28,782 nt of DNA from Chrysomallon squamiferum. Taxonomy: Eukaryota > Mollusca > Gastropoda > Neomphalida > Peltospiridae. This document shows, piece by piece, positions 1 to 9,202 of the stretch. Position 1 is the stretch's first letter, and each line of letters opens with the position of its first letter. The notes beneath the pieces are model-generated. The model was not told where the DNA came from and did not search any database. It was given only the letters and a program-made list of their open reading frames with translations. The position numbers and the translations under genes are program-made. Location of the stretch: NCBI GenBank assembly GCA_012295275.1, contig CM022675.1, positions 107,613-136,394 on the forward strand. Direction: 5' to 3'.

Positions 1-26
1 ATCTTGATTTTCATCTGGATCAAACG
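1..26 (+). CDS. Gene A: 3' part of transmembrane exon (partial)
   Basis: The window opens inside the transmembrane exon of the first receptor copy. The 26 bases read ILIFIWIK followed by the first two bases of an Arg codon, then a donor GTAAGG at 27. The same residues and the same phase-2 donor end the transmembrane exons of genes B (11521) and C (27268), which is how it was identified. The upstream ectodomain exons of gene A lie outside the window. The downstream partner exon starts at 328. Confidence 0.8.
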
Positions 27-216
27 GTAAGGAAACATTACTTATTTATTTATTCATTTATTTATTTATTTATTTATATAATGTAATGTTATTTTATTTA
101 TTTGTGAAAAGACGTAAATTGTAGAAAACACGGATACCACTCTGTTAGAAACAGTATATTTTAAATATATATATAAATTATACTCAGATAAATAAATACA
201 TAAATAAATAAATAGA

Positions 217-271
<55 letters not shown>

Positions 272-327
272 CAACAACAACAATAATAACAGTAATAATA
301 ATAATAAATATATATATTATATTACAG
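27..327 (+). other. Gene A intron between TM and tail exons
   Basis: Phase-2 intron from GTAAGG to TTACAG. It is filled with (TTTA)n near 40-75 and (ATA)n/(AAT)n with (CAA)n interruptions at about 186-315. The equivalent introns of genes B and C are also A/T-rich. No gene is seen inside it on either strand. Confidence 0.75.
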
Positions 328-781
328 AACAAAACGTTTTTGTTTCGCAAAAGAAAAAACTTCGGAACAAAAAGTAGATTTTCGGAGAGAGACTGTAACA
401 AGTTACGTAAATTCTGACATGACACTGGCAGGAGCAGATGACCCCTATTACAGTGAAATAAACGACGGCATTCAACAAGGAACAGTAACTCTGTGTCAAA
501 CTGATAAACAGAGTTGTTTCCCTCTAACCAATGACAGCAGACAGAATATTAACGTGAATGTTAGTAACGATTCGGATTACGAAATTACAGAAGCGATTCA
601 AGAAAATCGTCATGTTACTGAAGATAAACATAATGGTGGCGATTTTGACAAAACAGACGGGAAAAGAATGAAGACAAACACACCGAAGATACACATTAAC
701 ATCGCTGATGATGGAGTTTACGATACGACAGACACAAAAATACCGACACCAACTTCATCGAATGTGTACCATCTTCCTTAA
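328..781 (+). CDS. Gene A: cytoplasmic tail exon of lectin-type receptor
   Basis: Terminal coding exon after acceptor TTACAG. The split Arg codon is followed by a basic stop-transfer patch (TKRFCFAKEK) and then about 140 acidic, Asn/Asp/Thr-rich residues, ending at TAA 779-781. Tyrosine motifs include SYVNSD, YYSEI (YxxI), SDYEIT, GVYDTT and NVYHLP at the C-terminus. Compared with B and C, the Tyr of the YVNV motif is Asn here (NINVNV). The tail is predicted to be cytoplasmic and phosphorylatable, but its signalling role is inferred from motifs only. An open +1 frame continues for 73 codons after the stop, as described separately. Confidence 0.75.
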
Positions 782-1001
782 ACAAAACGTCGACGACTAC
801 GACACAACTGAAGCCGTTGTTCCAAATTTCTGTGATTCCAGTTTATATAACCACACTGACGTAAATTCATCTCAGTATTCATTAAAAGCAGACGACATCA
901 ACTGTGAGAACGTAGATGAAGAACTGAATTTCTCTCAAAATGATGTAAATGTTTATTTCGTTCTGGAAGATGAAGATGTATCCTCGTGGTATCAGTTTTG
1001 A
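780..1001 (+). pseudogene. Gene A: extended tail in +1 frame, after the stop
   Basis: Reading one base ahead of the gene A stop gives 73 open codons that match, almost residue for residue, the C-terminal 72 codons of gene C's tail (VDDYDTTEAV, SSLYNHT, SQYSLKA, NVYFVLEDED) up to the last ~8 residues. Those last residues differ because a foreign segment starts near 981 and supplies the TGA at 999-1001. The sequence was coding in a common ancestor. Here it is either 3' UTR relic or reachable only by a +1 shift. There is no evidence of translation. Confidence 0.6.
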
Positions 1002-1516
1002 CGCAGATAAGCAACAATCTCGCGTTGTGCAGAAATAAAGATGTTTTTCTTGTTGTTACTGACAGAGACTGAACGTAATATATATATAGATATATATACA
1101 TGACTAAAATATTAATGTTACATTCATTATATATTGCGTGTTTTTGTTTGTTTCTAGTTAGTATGTGTCTACTTTAACATTCATACTTTTTTAACGCGGT
1201 ATGGGTTTTGACATAGAACATGTTAGTGAGTTGTATAAAAATAGACTGAAGTGGGCGTGGCCTAATTGTATGACAGTGTTCTGACTGTCAGCAGACGGCA
1301 ATGTTTTGTGCAGTTTGTGAGTGAAATTCATTGTGAAACTTTGGAGATACGAGGTTGTTATGTATGTCTATAAATCGACTTATGAAAAACAGTACTTTTA
1401 GCTACATGGTTATGTTAATTGTTTAAACTTACCGCAAACATGATAAGGAAGTATTGCTTTGTTTCGTAGGTGTAGAAAACATCCGTAAACAAAATCTTCA
1501 CTATGTGACGTCACAG

Positions 1517-1553
<37 letters not shown>

Positions 1554-1614
1554 TAATATGCGCACTTGTTATTACCGATACAATATTTATTTTGCTCTGG
1601 ATAACAAAGATGTA
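981..1614. mobile_element. Insertion in the 3' end of gene A with 8-bp direct repeat
   Basis: Aligning gene A to B and C, the sequence leaves homology after AAGATGTA (973-980) and returns after a second AAGATGTA (1607-1614), where CAGCTTAATA and the shared 3' UTR resume. The roughly 630-bp insert holds an AATAAA at 1034-1039 and a run of about 30 T at 1521-1550, which could be a poly(A) tail read from the other strand. No terminal inverted repeats or coding region were recognised, so the element class is unknown. Confidence 0.45.
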
Positions 1615-1995
1615 CCACAAGATACAGCTTAATACTTATAAAATGATTTTCTACATTCTTAGAAATAACAGAAAATTTATAGTTGATATCAACCATTTTT
1701 CTTGACTCTATCTATTCCACATCAAAGCCTTATTTTAAATTTAATATTTGTAAAAACATATTCTGTCCATGCCATTTTCCTGTAAGAAATTGTTTCCACT
1801 GTTTGATATCTGAAAATAATATCATTATTGATATATCGTTTAAAAATGTTTTATTTAAATATCTAAACAAATTTATTCTGAAATCACACCTTAACTATTT
1901 TAGCTGTTAATATACTTTGTTCTTTCATATACTGATTTACACCTTCAATCATTTTAATTTGAATTATGTTAATTTATTTTTAATTGTTATATTAT
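1615..1995 (+). other. 3' UTR-like sequence shared with genes B and C
   Basis: This stretch is a diverged copy of the 3' flank of genes B (from about 12460) and C (from about 28330). Shared blocks include CCACATCAAA, TGCCATTTTCCTG and AAGAAATTGTTTCCA. It is A/T-rich and has no gene. It is more diverged than B is from C, so A split off earlier. Confidence 0.6.
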
Positions 1996-2004
1996 TATTA
2001 GTAT

Positions 2005-2057
<53 letters not shown>

Positions 2058-2220
2058 TTATTATAGACAGAGATTCTATATGATCGTTTTAAAGTTAGAA
2101 AAGTTATAAATATTTCTCGGATGGAGATATATAATTTGTTTACTGGAAACACATCATGCATAAATATTGTAAATACACCCATGTGAAAATGAGGACGTAT
2201 TTGTGCGTCTCAGTTTATTA

Positions 2221-2251
<31 letters not shown>

Positions 2252-2420
2252 GTGTACATATTCATGTATATATAAATTTGTTATTGTATGTATACACAGG
2301 CATAATAGCAATATACATAACTCTTTGCTTGTGTACATATATACACACACAGACAAACACACACAGACAAACACACACAGACAAACACACACACACAGAC
2401 AGACACTACAATTGAAAAAC
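1996..2420. repeat. Microsatellite cluster (TAG)n, (TG)n, CACACAGACAAA
   Basis: (TAG)n lies at about 1999-2060, (TG)n at 2218-2256 and a 12-bp CACACAGACAAA-type repeat at 2341-2405. Short open frames here (poly-Thr, Cys-Val, His-Thr) are translations of the repeats and are not genes. Confidence 0.85.
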
Positions 2421-3300
2421 CACCTCTGAAAACAATTAAGTCCAGATCAAGGTGTAGCAGGTGCCCATCCCCCACAGATTACTACAAACATTTGCAATAA
2501 CTTGTTTGTTCAGCAAGTCTTTGTAGTGATGTCATTTACAGTCAGAGTATTTACTTTGTTGCAGACACATCTCTGACTGAACACTGACAACATGGCCACA
2601 TAGTGAGTTCAACAAACAAAACATACAGTAACATGATTAATTAAATCTTGTTTATGAAAGAAATGTGAGCAACTTATTTCCTTATAGGTTAAAACCAGTA
2701 TCTTGTCTAATTACAATTAGTGTTAGGTGACATTAGTACAAACACACACAAGTATACAAACTCTATGCTTAAGAAAACTCTTTAAATAAACCATTTATTT
2801 TGGACTGACATATAATTGTTATATTGAAGATTGTACCTTTACTCACATGCTCACACAAACATCTACATACTTGTACAAACCCATACTAAGTATATGTGAC
2901 TCCAAGCAACAAACACCTCAACTAGTTGCAGTAGACTGAATAATTAAGAACATAACTGAAACTATTGTTCTCTGTAGTTATCTAAACCATGTCATTAATT
3001 TCATTCGGTTTTGTTTTTGTTGTGACATTTTCCTACGCCATATCCTAGGTGTTTCCCGTCCCATATTCAGGGTGGATATATAGTCCACGTTTTCTATAGT
3101 TCACTGGCTTCTCTCCTAAAAACTGTGCAGAACAAACCCTCATGTTTCCAGTGGCATTAAAATATTTTTCATTTAGGTGTGAAGCGATTACTCACAAACG
3201 TTTGCGATATTCATTTCCCGTTTTTCTTCGACTGGGACAGTTAATAAGTGAACAATGGTCATGACCTCCCATTACAGCATGATAGCTTTTGTCCACCGAT
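2421..3300. other. Intergenic sequence with no recognised gene
   Basis: Unique-looking A/T-rich DNA between gene A and the start of the gene B block. The only notable item is a short frame at 2989-3047 that starts in good Kozak context and is strongly hydrophobic, but it ends in TAG right at a possible donor (see rejected items). Nothing else was recognised on either strand. Confidence 0.5.
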
Positions 3301-3314
3301 TTGTAAGTAGGACT

Positions 3315-3410
3315 ATTTTCGCGATATCTCGCGAGATCTCGCGATCTGCGTCCTCGAATTACCCAGCAATGCGCACATGCGCAGTGAAATTTATCAGTAT
3401 ATAAATGACT
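3315..3410. promoter_or_regulatory. CpG-rich cluster: three phased TCGCGA, NRF1-like site, TATA-like
   Basis: Three TCGCGA cores lie at 3319, 3329 and 3339, exactly 10 bp apart. The middle one lies in the palindrome TCTCGCGAGA (3327-3336). About 15 bp further on is CCCAGCAATGC (near 3362-3372), then GCGCACATGCGCAG (3371-3384), close to an NRF1 site, and then TATATAAATG near 3399. In vertebrates this combination (TCTCGCGAGA, ZNF143-like, NRF1) marks promoters. Its meaning here is inference. It lies just before the duplicated block that contains gene B and could be its promoter. Confidence 0.4.
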
Positions 3411-3427
3411 AAACATAAACCTGTTTG

Positions 3428-3571
<144 letters not shown>

Positions 3572-3770
3572 CTGAGTGTGTGTATTTGTGTTTCTAATAT
3601 TGCGGTCTCTGTCGCTGTTATTCTCTTTTTCTCCATTTCACACACATACAGCTTTACCCGCATCATTCACGCTCTATGTACACAAGCCAAACACTACAAT
3701 TGACCTTTGAAATGATGTCAGATACAAACACGTTGTTATAGATAAATATATTTTCATTACTGCATGCCGC

Positions 3771-3963
3771 TTTCTTTCTTTCTTTCTTTCTTTCTTTGAG
3801 TAGAAGAACAAGAACAGCAACAAGAGCAAATATTACCAGCGCTTTATTTTTTATTTTGTTTATTTCTTTGGTGTTTTTTTTGTATTTATGTTTTAATTTT
3901 TTATTTTTGTATTATTTGTTTTTTCTTCGTGTGTGTGTGTGTGTGTCTGTGTGTGTGTGTCTG
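3771..3963. repeat. (CTTT)n, T-rich stretch and (GT)n
   Basis: A (TTTC)n tract at about 3772-3797 is followed by a T-rich segment and (GT)n at 3930-3960. The same order is seen at 22066-22270 in the gene C block. Confidence 0.85.
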
Positions 3964-4111
3964 TGCACTGTTTAAGTTGAAATTGACATCGGTAACAAGA
4001 AGACAAAGGACCAGTTTTCAAACATTCATTTTATTGCCATGGAAACCGTGTGTTTATTTTTTTTCCTTGCGATTATTATTTGTCTGCGTGCGTGCGTGCG
4101 TGTGTGTGTGT

Positions 4112-4382
4112 GTATGTATGTATGTATGTTGTATTTTATTGTATTGTATGTATGTATCAAACATTCATTGTATTGTATGTATGTATGTATGTATTGTATT
4201 GTATGTATGTATGTATGTATGTATGTATGTATTGTATTGTATTGTATGTATGTATGTATGTATGTATGTATGTATGTATGTATTGTATTGTATGTATGTA
4301 TGTATGTATGTATGTATGTATTGTATTGTATGTATGTATGTATTGTATTGTATTGTATGTATGTATGTATTGTATTGTATTG

Positions 4383-4414
<32 letters not shown>

Positions 4415-4705
4415 TGTATTGTATTGTATTGTATTGTATGTATGTATGTATTGTATTGTATTGTATGTATGTATGTATGTATGTATGTATTGTATTGTAT
4501 TGTATTGTATGTATGTATGTATGTATGTATGTATGTATGTATTGTATTGTATTGTATTGTATTTGTATGTATGTATGTATGTATGTATGTATGTATGTAT
4601 TGTATTGTATTGTATTGTATTGTATGTATGTATGTATTGTATTGTATTGTATGTATGTATGTATTGTATTGTATGTATGTATGTATGTATTGTATTGTAT
4701 GTATG
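4112..4705. repeat. Compound GTAT / GTATT microsatellite, about 600 bp
   Basis: Runs of the tetranucleotide GTAT alternate with runs of two to five copies of the pentanucleotide GTATT. Because 4 and 5 are not multiples of 3, all frames cycle, and long Tyr-Val-Cys-Met 'proteins' appear on both strands. They are artefacts. The gene C block has only a short version (22405-22490). Confidence 0.95.
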
Positions 4706-4859
4706 TGTCTGTGTGTGTGTGTGTGCGTGCGTGCGTCGGTTTGAAAAAGGTGTCTTCCAATGTAAAACTGAATTGGCAGATCACGACGGCGCGATTATTA
4801 ATGCATTTCAGTTTCAATGTTTTTTATTTATTTTTTATTTTTTTTTATTCATTTAGAAA

Positions 4860-4896
4860 ATAAATAAATAAACAAACAAACAAATAAACAAAAACA

Positions 4897-4961
<65 letters not shown>

Positions 4962-5159
4962 TAATAACAACAATAATGATGATGATGATGATGACGACGA
5001 CGATGATGATAATAATAATAATAATAATAATTATAATAATAATAAATAATAATAATAACACTAATAATAATAATAATAACAATAATAATTATAATAATAA
5101 TAATAATACATAATAATAATAATTATTATAATAATTATAATAATAATAATAATAATAAT

Positions 5160-5210
<51 letters not shown>

Positions 5211-5235
5211 TAAAACAACAACAACAGTAATAATA
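4860..5235. repeat. (AAT)n-rich microsatellite tract
   Basis: A nearly continuous AAT/AATAAC/GATGAT tract. It separates the conserved 80-bp block from the CCGA-rich block. Reverse-strand poly-Ile and poly-Leu frames are translations of the repeat. Confidence 0.95.
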
Positions 5236-5249
5236 ATAGGCAGTGGACG

Positions 5250-5500
5250 GATGAAGCCCGACGGCTTTTTTCCTTTTCTCTCGTCCGCCGAGTGGAGCCG
5301 AGCCGAGCCGACCCGACCTGACCCGACCTGGCCCGAGTGTAGCCGAACGGAGCTGAGCGGAGCTGACATCGGTTCCCATGACAACGGCACGAGACGAACG
5401 TTAGAAAACTGTGTCTCGGTACTCGCTACCGATGTCAATTTCGCCTTAAAGACTGCACAAAAATAAAGAATAATAAAATATATATTTTGACAGTGACACT
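5250..5500. repeat. CCGA-rich GC segment plus right arm of inverted element
   Basis: A GC-rich island in an A/T-rich setting, with GCCGA/CCCGA pentamer-like repeats at about 5287-5345, followed by the right arm of the inverted repeat and ACAAAAATAAAG. It is conserved at 22725-22885. No open frame has coding character. Confidence 0.7.
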
Positions 5501-5534
5501 TTACAGTCCAACACCACGAAAGACGAAAGGCTGT

Positions 5535-5704
5535 TCACAACAACAACAACAATAACAACAACAATAGCAGCTGCATCAGCACCACAACCACCACCACTAC
5601 TACCACTACCAACAACAACAGCAACAGCAACAGCAGCAACAATAATAATGCTAATTTCATACAAAATGACTCCTGAACGCAGGATAACTACGAAACCTTT
5701 CTAT

Positions 5705-5738
<34 letters not shown>

Positions 5739-5766
5739 GTTACTACTACTACTACTACTACTACTG

Positions 5767-5847
<81 letters not shown>

Positions 5848-5885
5848 TTACTACTACTACTACTACTACTACTACTATTAATTGT
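5535..5885. repeat. (CAA)n/(CAC)n and (TAC)n microsatellites
   Basis: CAA/CAC/CAG trinucleotides at 5535-5648 and a long TAC tract at 5703-5880. The same pair occurs at 22970-23055 and 23105-23230. Translations are low-complexity Tyr or Thr/Asn tracts, not genes. Confidence 0.9.
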
Positions 5886-5909
5886 TTTTGTTTATTTATT
5901 TATTTATAT

Positions 5910-6622
5910 TAGTAGTGTAGTACTACTACGGGGTTACGTTCTTTACCCCTACGAATAGCGAAAACCGCGAATATTGGATGCAGTTTTAAAACGTCTATTA
6001 TGAGATTATATACGGTACTAAATGCTTCCCAAACACTTTCTAAAGACACTCTTACTCATTAATACAGTAATAATGTAGTAATATTGCATGCAGTTTGTGT
6101 ACTCACTAATGTAGTAATGATAATGTAAACACATTTTAATTTTGTACTGAAACAATATTTTAATCAGAAAGAAACGTAAGTACATGAGGACAGTAACACC
6201 GCATAGCATAGTTACCCATACTGTATTACTGTACCGTAAAGTCATTTTCTACTACAACATATGTATTAGAATTGACAGAAAGTGGAACAAATTTAAAGGC
6301 AAACAGACAGATAAATACAGTACGCACAGTTCAGGTAATAATAATACAATTCAGTAATAATATGCAATTAAAAACATTATTAATACACGGTCACAAAAAT
6401 ATGCACTGTACATACAGTGTATGCATTTATAAAAAATACGTACTGTATTGCAATAATAATTGAAAAAATTTGATATTGTTTGTGCGGTTTACCGAGCATT
6501 TGTTTTTATGACGTTATGACGCTCGCCTGGTATACCAGCATACGATGCGATAGGGTTAAGAGCCTAACCCGCGAATATGCGGGGCCGCGAATGGGGAACC
6601 GCGAACAGGTGAGGGTGTACTG
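5910..6622. mobile_element. Probable pogo/Tigger-like DNA transposon relic
   Basis: This ~700-bp segment is absent from the equivalent place in the gene C block, where TTTATAAACATAAGTCTCTT is continuous (about 23245-23275). Its ends carry GGGGTTACGTTC, AAAACCGCGAAT and, at the right, GGGCCGCGAATGG and GTGAGGGTGTACTGTA. Read inward from the right this is TA then CAGTACACCCTCAC, like Tigger/pogo termini with a TA target site. The left terminus is diverged. There is no transposase, so it is non-autonomous or decayed. The family assignment is from memory of terminal motifs, not a search. Confidence 0.5.
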
Positions 6623-6897
6623 TAATTCTCTTTTTTTAATAATAAAAAATAACAAATAATTGTTTTTTAAATATAATATAATAGAACAAGAATAATAACA
6701 AAACAACAAAAAATATATATAAAATTGATAATTCTCTTAAAATGAAGACATATTATATTAGATCAAACATTAAGTGTACCTATACAGTTTCAGTAAAATA
6801 TTAGAAAGAAAAATAAACTGAAATGTTCGCTTCTATTTCACTTAAATATTTTGCAATTTTATTCGTATTAAACATAAAATGAATTAACTTTATAAAA

Positions 6898-6941
<44 letters not shown>

Positions 6942-7043
6942 ACTAGAAATTTGTGTTATGATTTTATCGAACGAGGGAATAGCTAAAAGTTGATCACTTA
7001 TTATCCCCGAAATATTTCTGCTCAGTATATTTTCAATACGTAG
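6623..7043 (+). other. Intron before the first recognised gene B exon
   Basis: A/T-rich sequence matching 23266-23582 of the gene C block (TTAGATCAAACATTAAGTGT and AAACTGAAATGTTCGCTTCT are shared), then poly(A) at 6906-6937. It ends in the acceptor TACGTAG at 7043. No signal-peptide exon for gene B was found here or upstream in the block. Confidence 0.6.
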
Positions 7044-7261
7044 AGTCCTGGAGTGACGTGTCTGGTGACGCCATGACAGACAGTTACGTCATACTGAATG
7101 AGGCCCAGTCGTGGTGGTCTGCTGTTTATTCTGGCTGTCAGTCAAAAGGAGGAAGACTTGTTACAAATTATGATCTATGTATAATATTTGGTCACAAATG
7201 GATCCGAGCAAAACTTACTGGGTTGGTGCCACAGAAACTTACACTCCTTGGATATGGACAG
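7044..7261 (+). CDS. Gene B: CTLD1 first-half exon (one-base frameshift)
   Basis: Exon between acceptor CGTAG and donor ACAG|GTATAT. It encodes the N-terminal half of a C-type lectin-like fold: SWSDVSGDAM, then NEAQSWWSAVYSGC with the first long-loop Cys, then SKGGRLV. Near 7174-7180 the frame breaks. The remaining half, YNIWSQMDPSKTYWVGATE and YTPWIWT, is in another frame, and restoring one base (TTG for TG) would join them. YWVGATE and W-I-W are classic CTLD core motifs. The exon starts in phase 1 (fitting gene C's signal exon) and ends in phase 1. It is either an inactivating mutation or an assembly error. Confidence 0.75.
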
Positions 7262-7588
<327 letters not shown>

Positions 7589-7740
7589 AAAGAAACGAAA
7601 CCCTGTTTAAATTTGTTGAAGATATACCGGTGTCACAAACTGTGTCAAACAGTCATGTTACTATTGATGACAACAGTGTGTTTAAATGTTTCCAGTGGTG
7701 TAACAGTAATAGCACAACAAAGAGAAGATTTGGTTTACAG
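7589..7740 (+). CDS. Gene B: WSC domain exon 1
   Basis: Exon from acceptor TTTTTCAG to donor TACAG|GTGATT, starting in phase 1 and ending in phase 0. It encodes FKFVEDIPVSQTVS, then KCFQWC and NSNSTTKRRFGLQ. The CxxxC pair followed ~10 residues later by GL and then GRKCFC in the next exon is the WSC signature (carbohydrate-binding cysteine-rich domain known from yeast Wsc sensors, polycystin-1 and Kremen). The usual first Cys of the WSC start is not present. Two N-glycosylation sequons are visible (NET, NST). Confidence 0.75.
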
Positions 7741-7947
7741 GTGATTCTTTTTACTGTTCTATAAATCAGTTCTTTCTAAGCATTATGTTGTCCAATGCTG
7801 AATTGAAAACATAGGCACAGAAATCAGAATTCAAAATGTACATGTACAGATATATAAACAAACAAGGAAAATGTACAAATCTTAAAACAGAGATTAGAAC
7901 CTACTGATTAATGTTCACAATTTTAGATTCAGTTATCACACTTTGAT

Positions 7948-8028
<81 letters not shown>

Positions 8029-8343
8029 TCATACACATACACACATACAAACATACACGCACTATCTTTCTCTTTCACTCTGTTTCCTTCTGTTTCTATT
8101 TATGTATCTGTATATCAGTATTTAACAGTCTATGTTTCAATATATATATATAGATATATATATGCCTATCTTTCTTCTGTCTTTGTACCTATCTATTTAA
8201 CTGTGTGCAACCTTGTTACCAACGTTTTACTTTCATATCTATTTATACCTAGCTGTCTCTCTTTGCTTTTCTATCGATCTATAGTAAAAAGAAATTATAA
8301 TAAAATTCAAAAAAAAATTCAGTTTACAAATGTCGTATTGCAG
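7741..8343 (+). other. Gene B intron inside the WSC domain
   Basis: Phase-0 intron with (CT)n at about 7951-8015, then (CA)n and TCT-rich low-complexity sequence. It ends in TATTGCAG. No gene inside. Confidence 0.7.
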
Positions 8344-8488
8344 GGAAGAAAATGTTTCTGCAGTCTTCCACAACATAAAACAAACTCTAAGAAAGATACA
8401 ACATTCAAGAATGTAAACAAAGTACGCTGTCCTGGGACCTATGACGAGTTCTGTGGTGGTGCGGACGTTGTTTCTGTTTATGAATTGG
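8344..8488 (+). CDS. Gene B: WSC domain exon 2
   Basis: Second half of the WSC domain, after acceptor TTGCAG and before donor TTGG|GTAAGA. It reads GRKCFCSLPQ, a Lys/Thr-rich loop, then RCPGTYDEFCGGADVVSVYEL, matching the C-terminal WSC pattern C-x-G...CGG...sVY. The Cys that usually lies four residues before the CPG cysteine is missing, as is the first Cys of the domain, so one disulfide may have been lost as a pair. With the previous exon this makes a 297-nt cassette with phase 1 at both outer ends. Confidence 0.75.
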
Positions 8489-9064
8489 GTAAGAATTTTA
8501 TTTTGATAATATACAGGTAGCACAAGTGTAAGATTTTTGTCTTTTGTTTTTCCTTTCTTTCTTATCGGATTCAGAAAGTGGTATTGGTAGTAGCTGTTGT
8601 AATTAGTATTCAGTAGAAGTAGTAGTCATAGTAGTAATGACAGTAATAGTAGCAGCAGTATTAGATGTAGTAGCAGCAGTACTAGTTGCAGTAGCAGCAG
8701 TATTAGTTGTAGTAGAAGCAGTAATAGTTGTAGTAGCAGCAGTACTAGTTGTAGTAGCACCAGTATTAGTTGTAGTAGAAGCAGTACTAGTTGTAGTAGC
8801 AGCAGTAATAGTTGTAGTAGCAGCAGTATTAGTTGTAGTAGCAGCAGTAATAGTTGTAGTAGCAGCAGTGATAGAAATATTAGTATTTGAAACAGTATAA
8901 ACAGTAGTAGTAACAAAAGGAGCAAAAGTAATACTCGCTTTAGTAGTGGTAGCTGCAACAGAAATAGTAGTAGTGCTGGTGATGGTAGTAGTAGTTGTAG
9001 AAGAAGAAGACGAAGAAGAAGTAGTAGTAATAGCAGTTGTGGTGGTAGTGGTAGAAGCAGTAGC

Positions 9065-9158
<94 letters not shown>

Positions 9159-9202
9159 CCATACAGATACTGTTTTTATACTAAAGAAATATTTTATTTC
9201 AG
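8489..9202 (+). repeat. Gene B intron with 21-bp minisatellite and (TAG)n
   Basis: Phase-1 intron. From about 8645 to 8870 a 21-bp unit of the type GTAGTAGCAGCAGTAWTAGTT is repeated about ten times. A GAA/GTA mixture and pure (TAG)n at 9068-9158 follow. Long poly-Leu and poly-Val frames on both strands are translations of the repeat. The 3' part is shared with the gene C block from 23783 to 24422. Confidence 0.85.

Larger units (their letters stand above)
3960..5465. repeat. Inverted-repeat element with microsatellite loop, gene B copy
   Basis: The left arm at about 3963-4050 is approximately the reverse complement of the right arm at about 5370-5460. Shared cores after complementing are GAAATTGACATCGGTA, CAGTTTTC and CCATGGGAACCG versus CCATGGAAACCG. 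The loop holds the GTAT array, a conserved 80-bp block (4737-4820) and (AAT)n. A second, shorter copy lies at 22268-22872. The pairing here is weaker than in the gene C copy. It lies upstream of the first recognised gene B exon, in the region matching gene C's intron 1. Confidence 0.6.

Noticed and set aside
2989-3050. Hydrophobic frame MSLISFGFVFVVTFSYAIS in good Kozak context as gene B's signal exon
   Set aside because: It ends in TAG exactly at the only possible donor (CCTAG|GTGTTT) and in the wrong phase for the 7044 exon, so it cannot supply the start as it stands.
3192-3416. Minus-strand 74-codon frame
   Set aside because: No domain, splice or start support; it overlaps the CpG-rich motif cluster and is absent from the paired block.
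3929-4863. Long plus- and minus-strand frames rich in Tyr, Val, Cys, Met or His, Thr, Ile
   Set aside because: Pure translation of GTAT/GTATT repeats; all three frames on each strand behave the same way.
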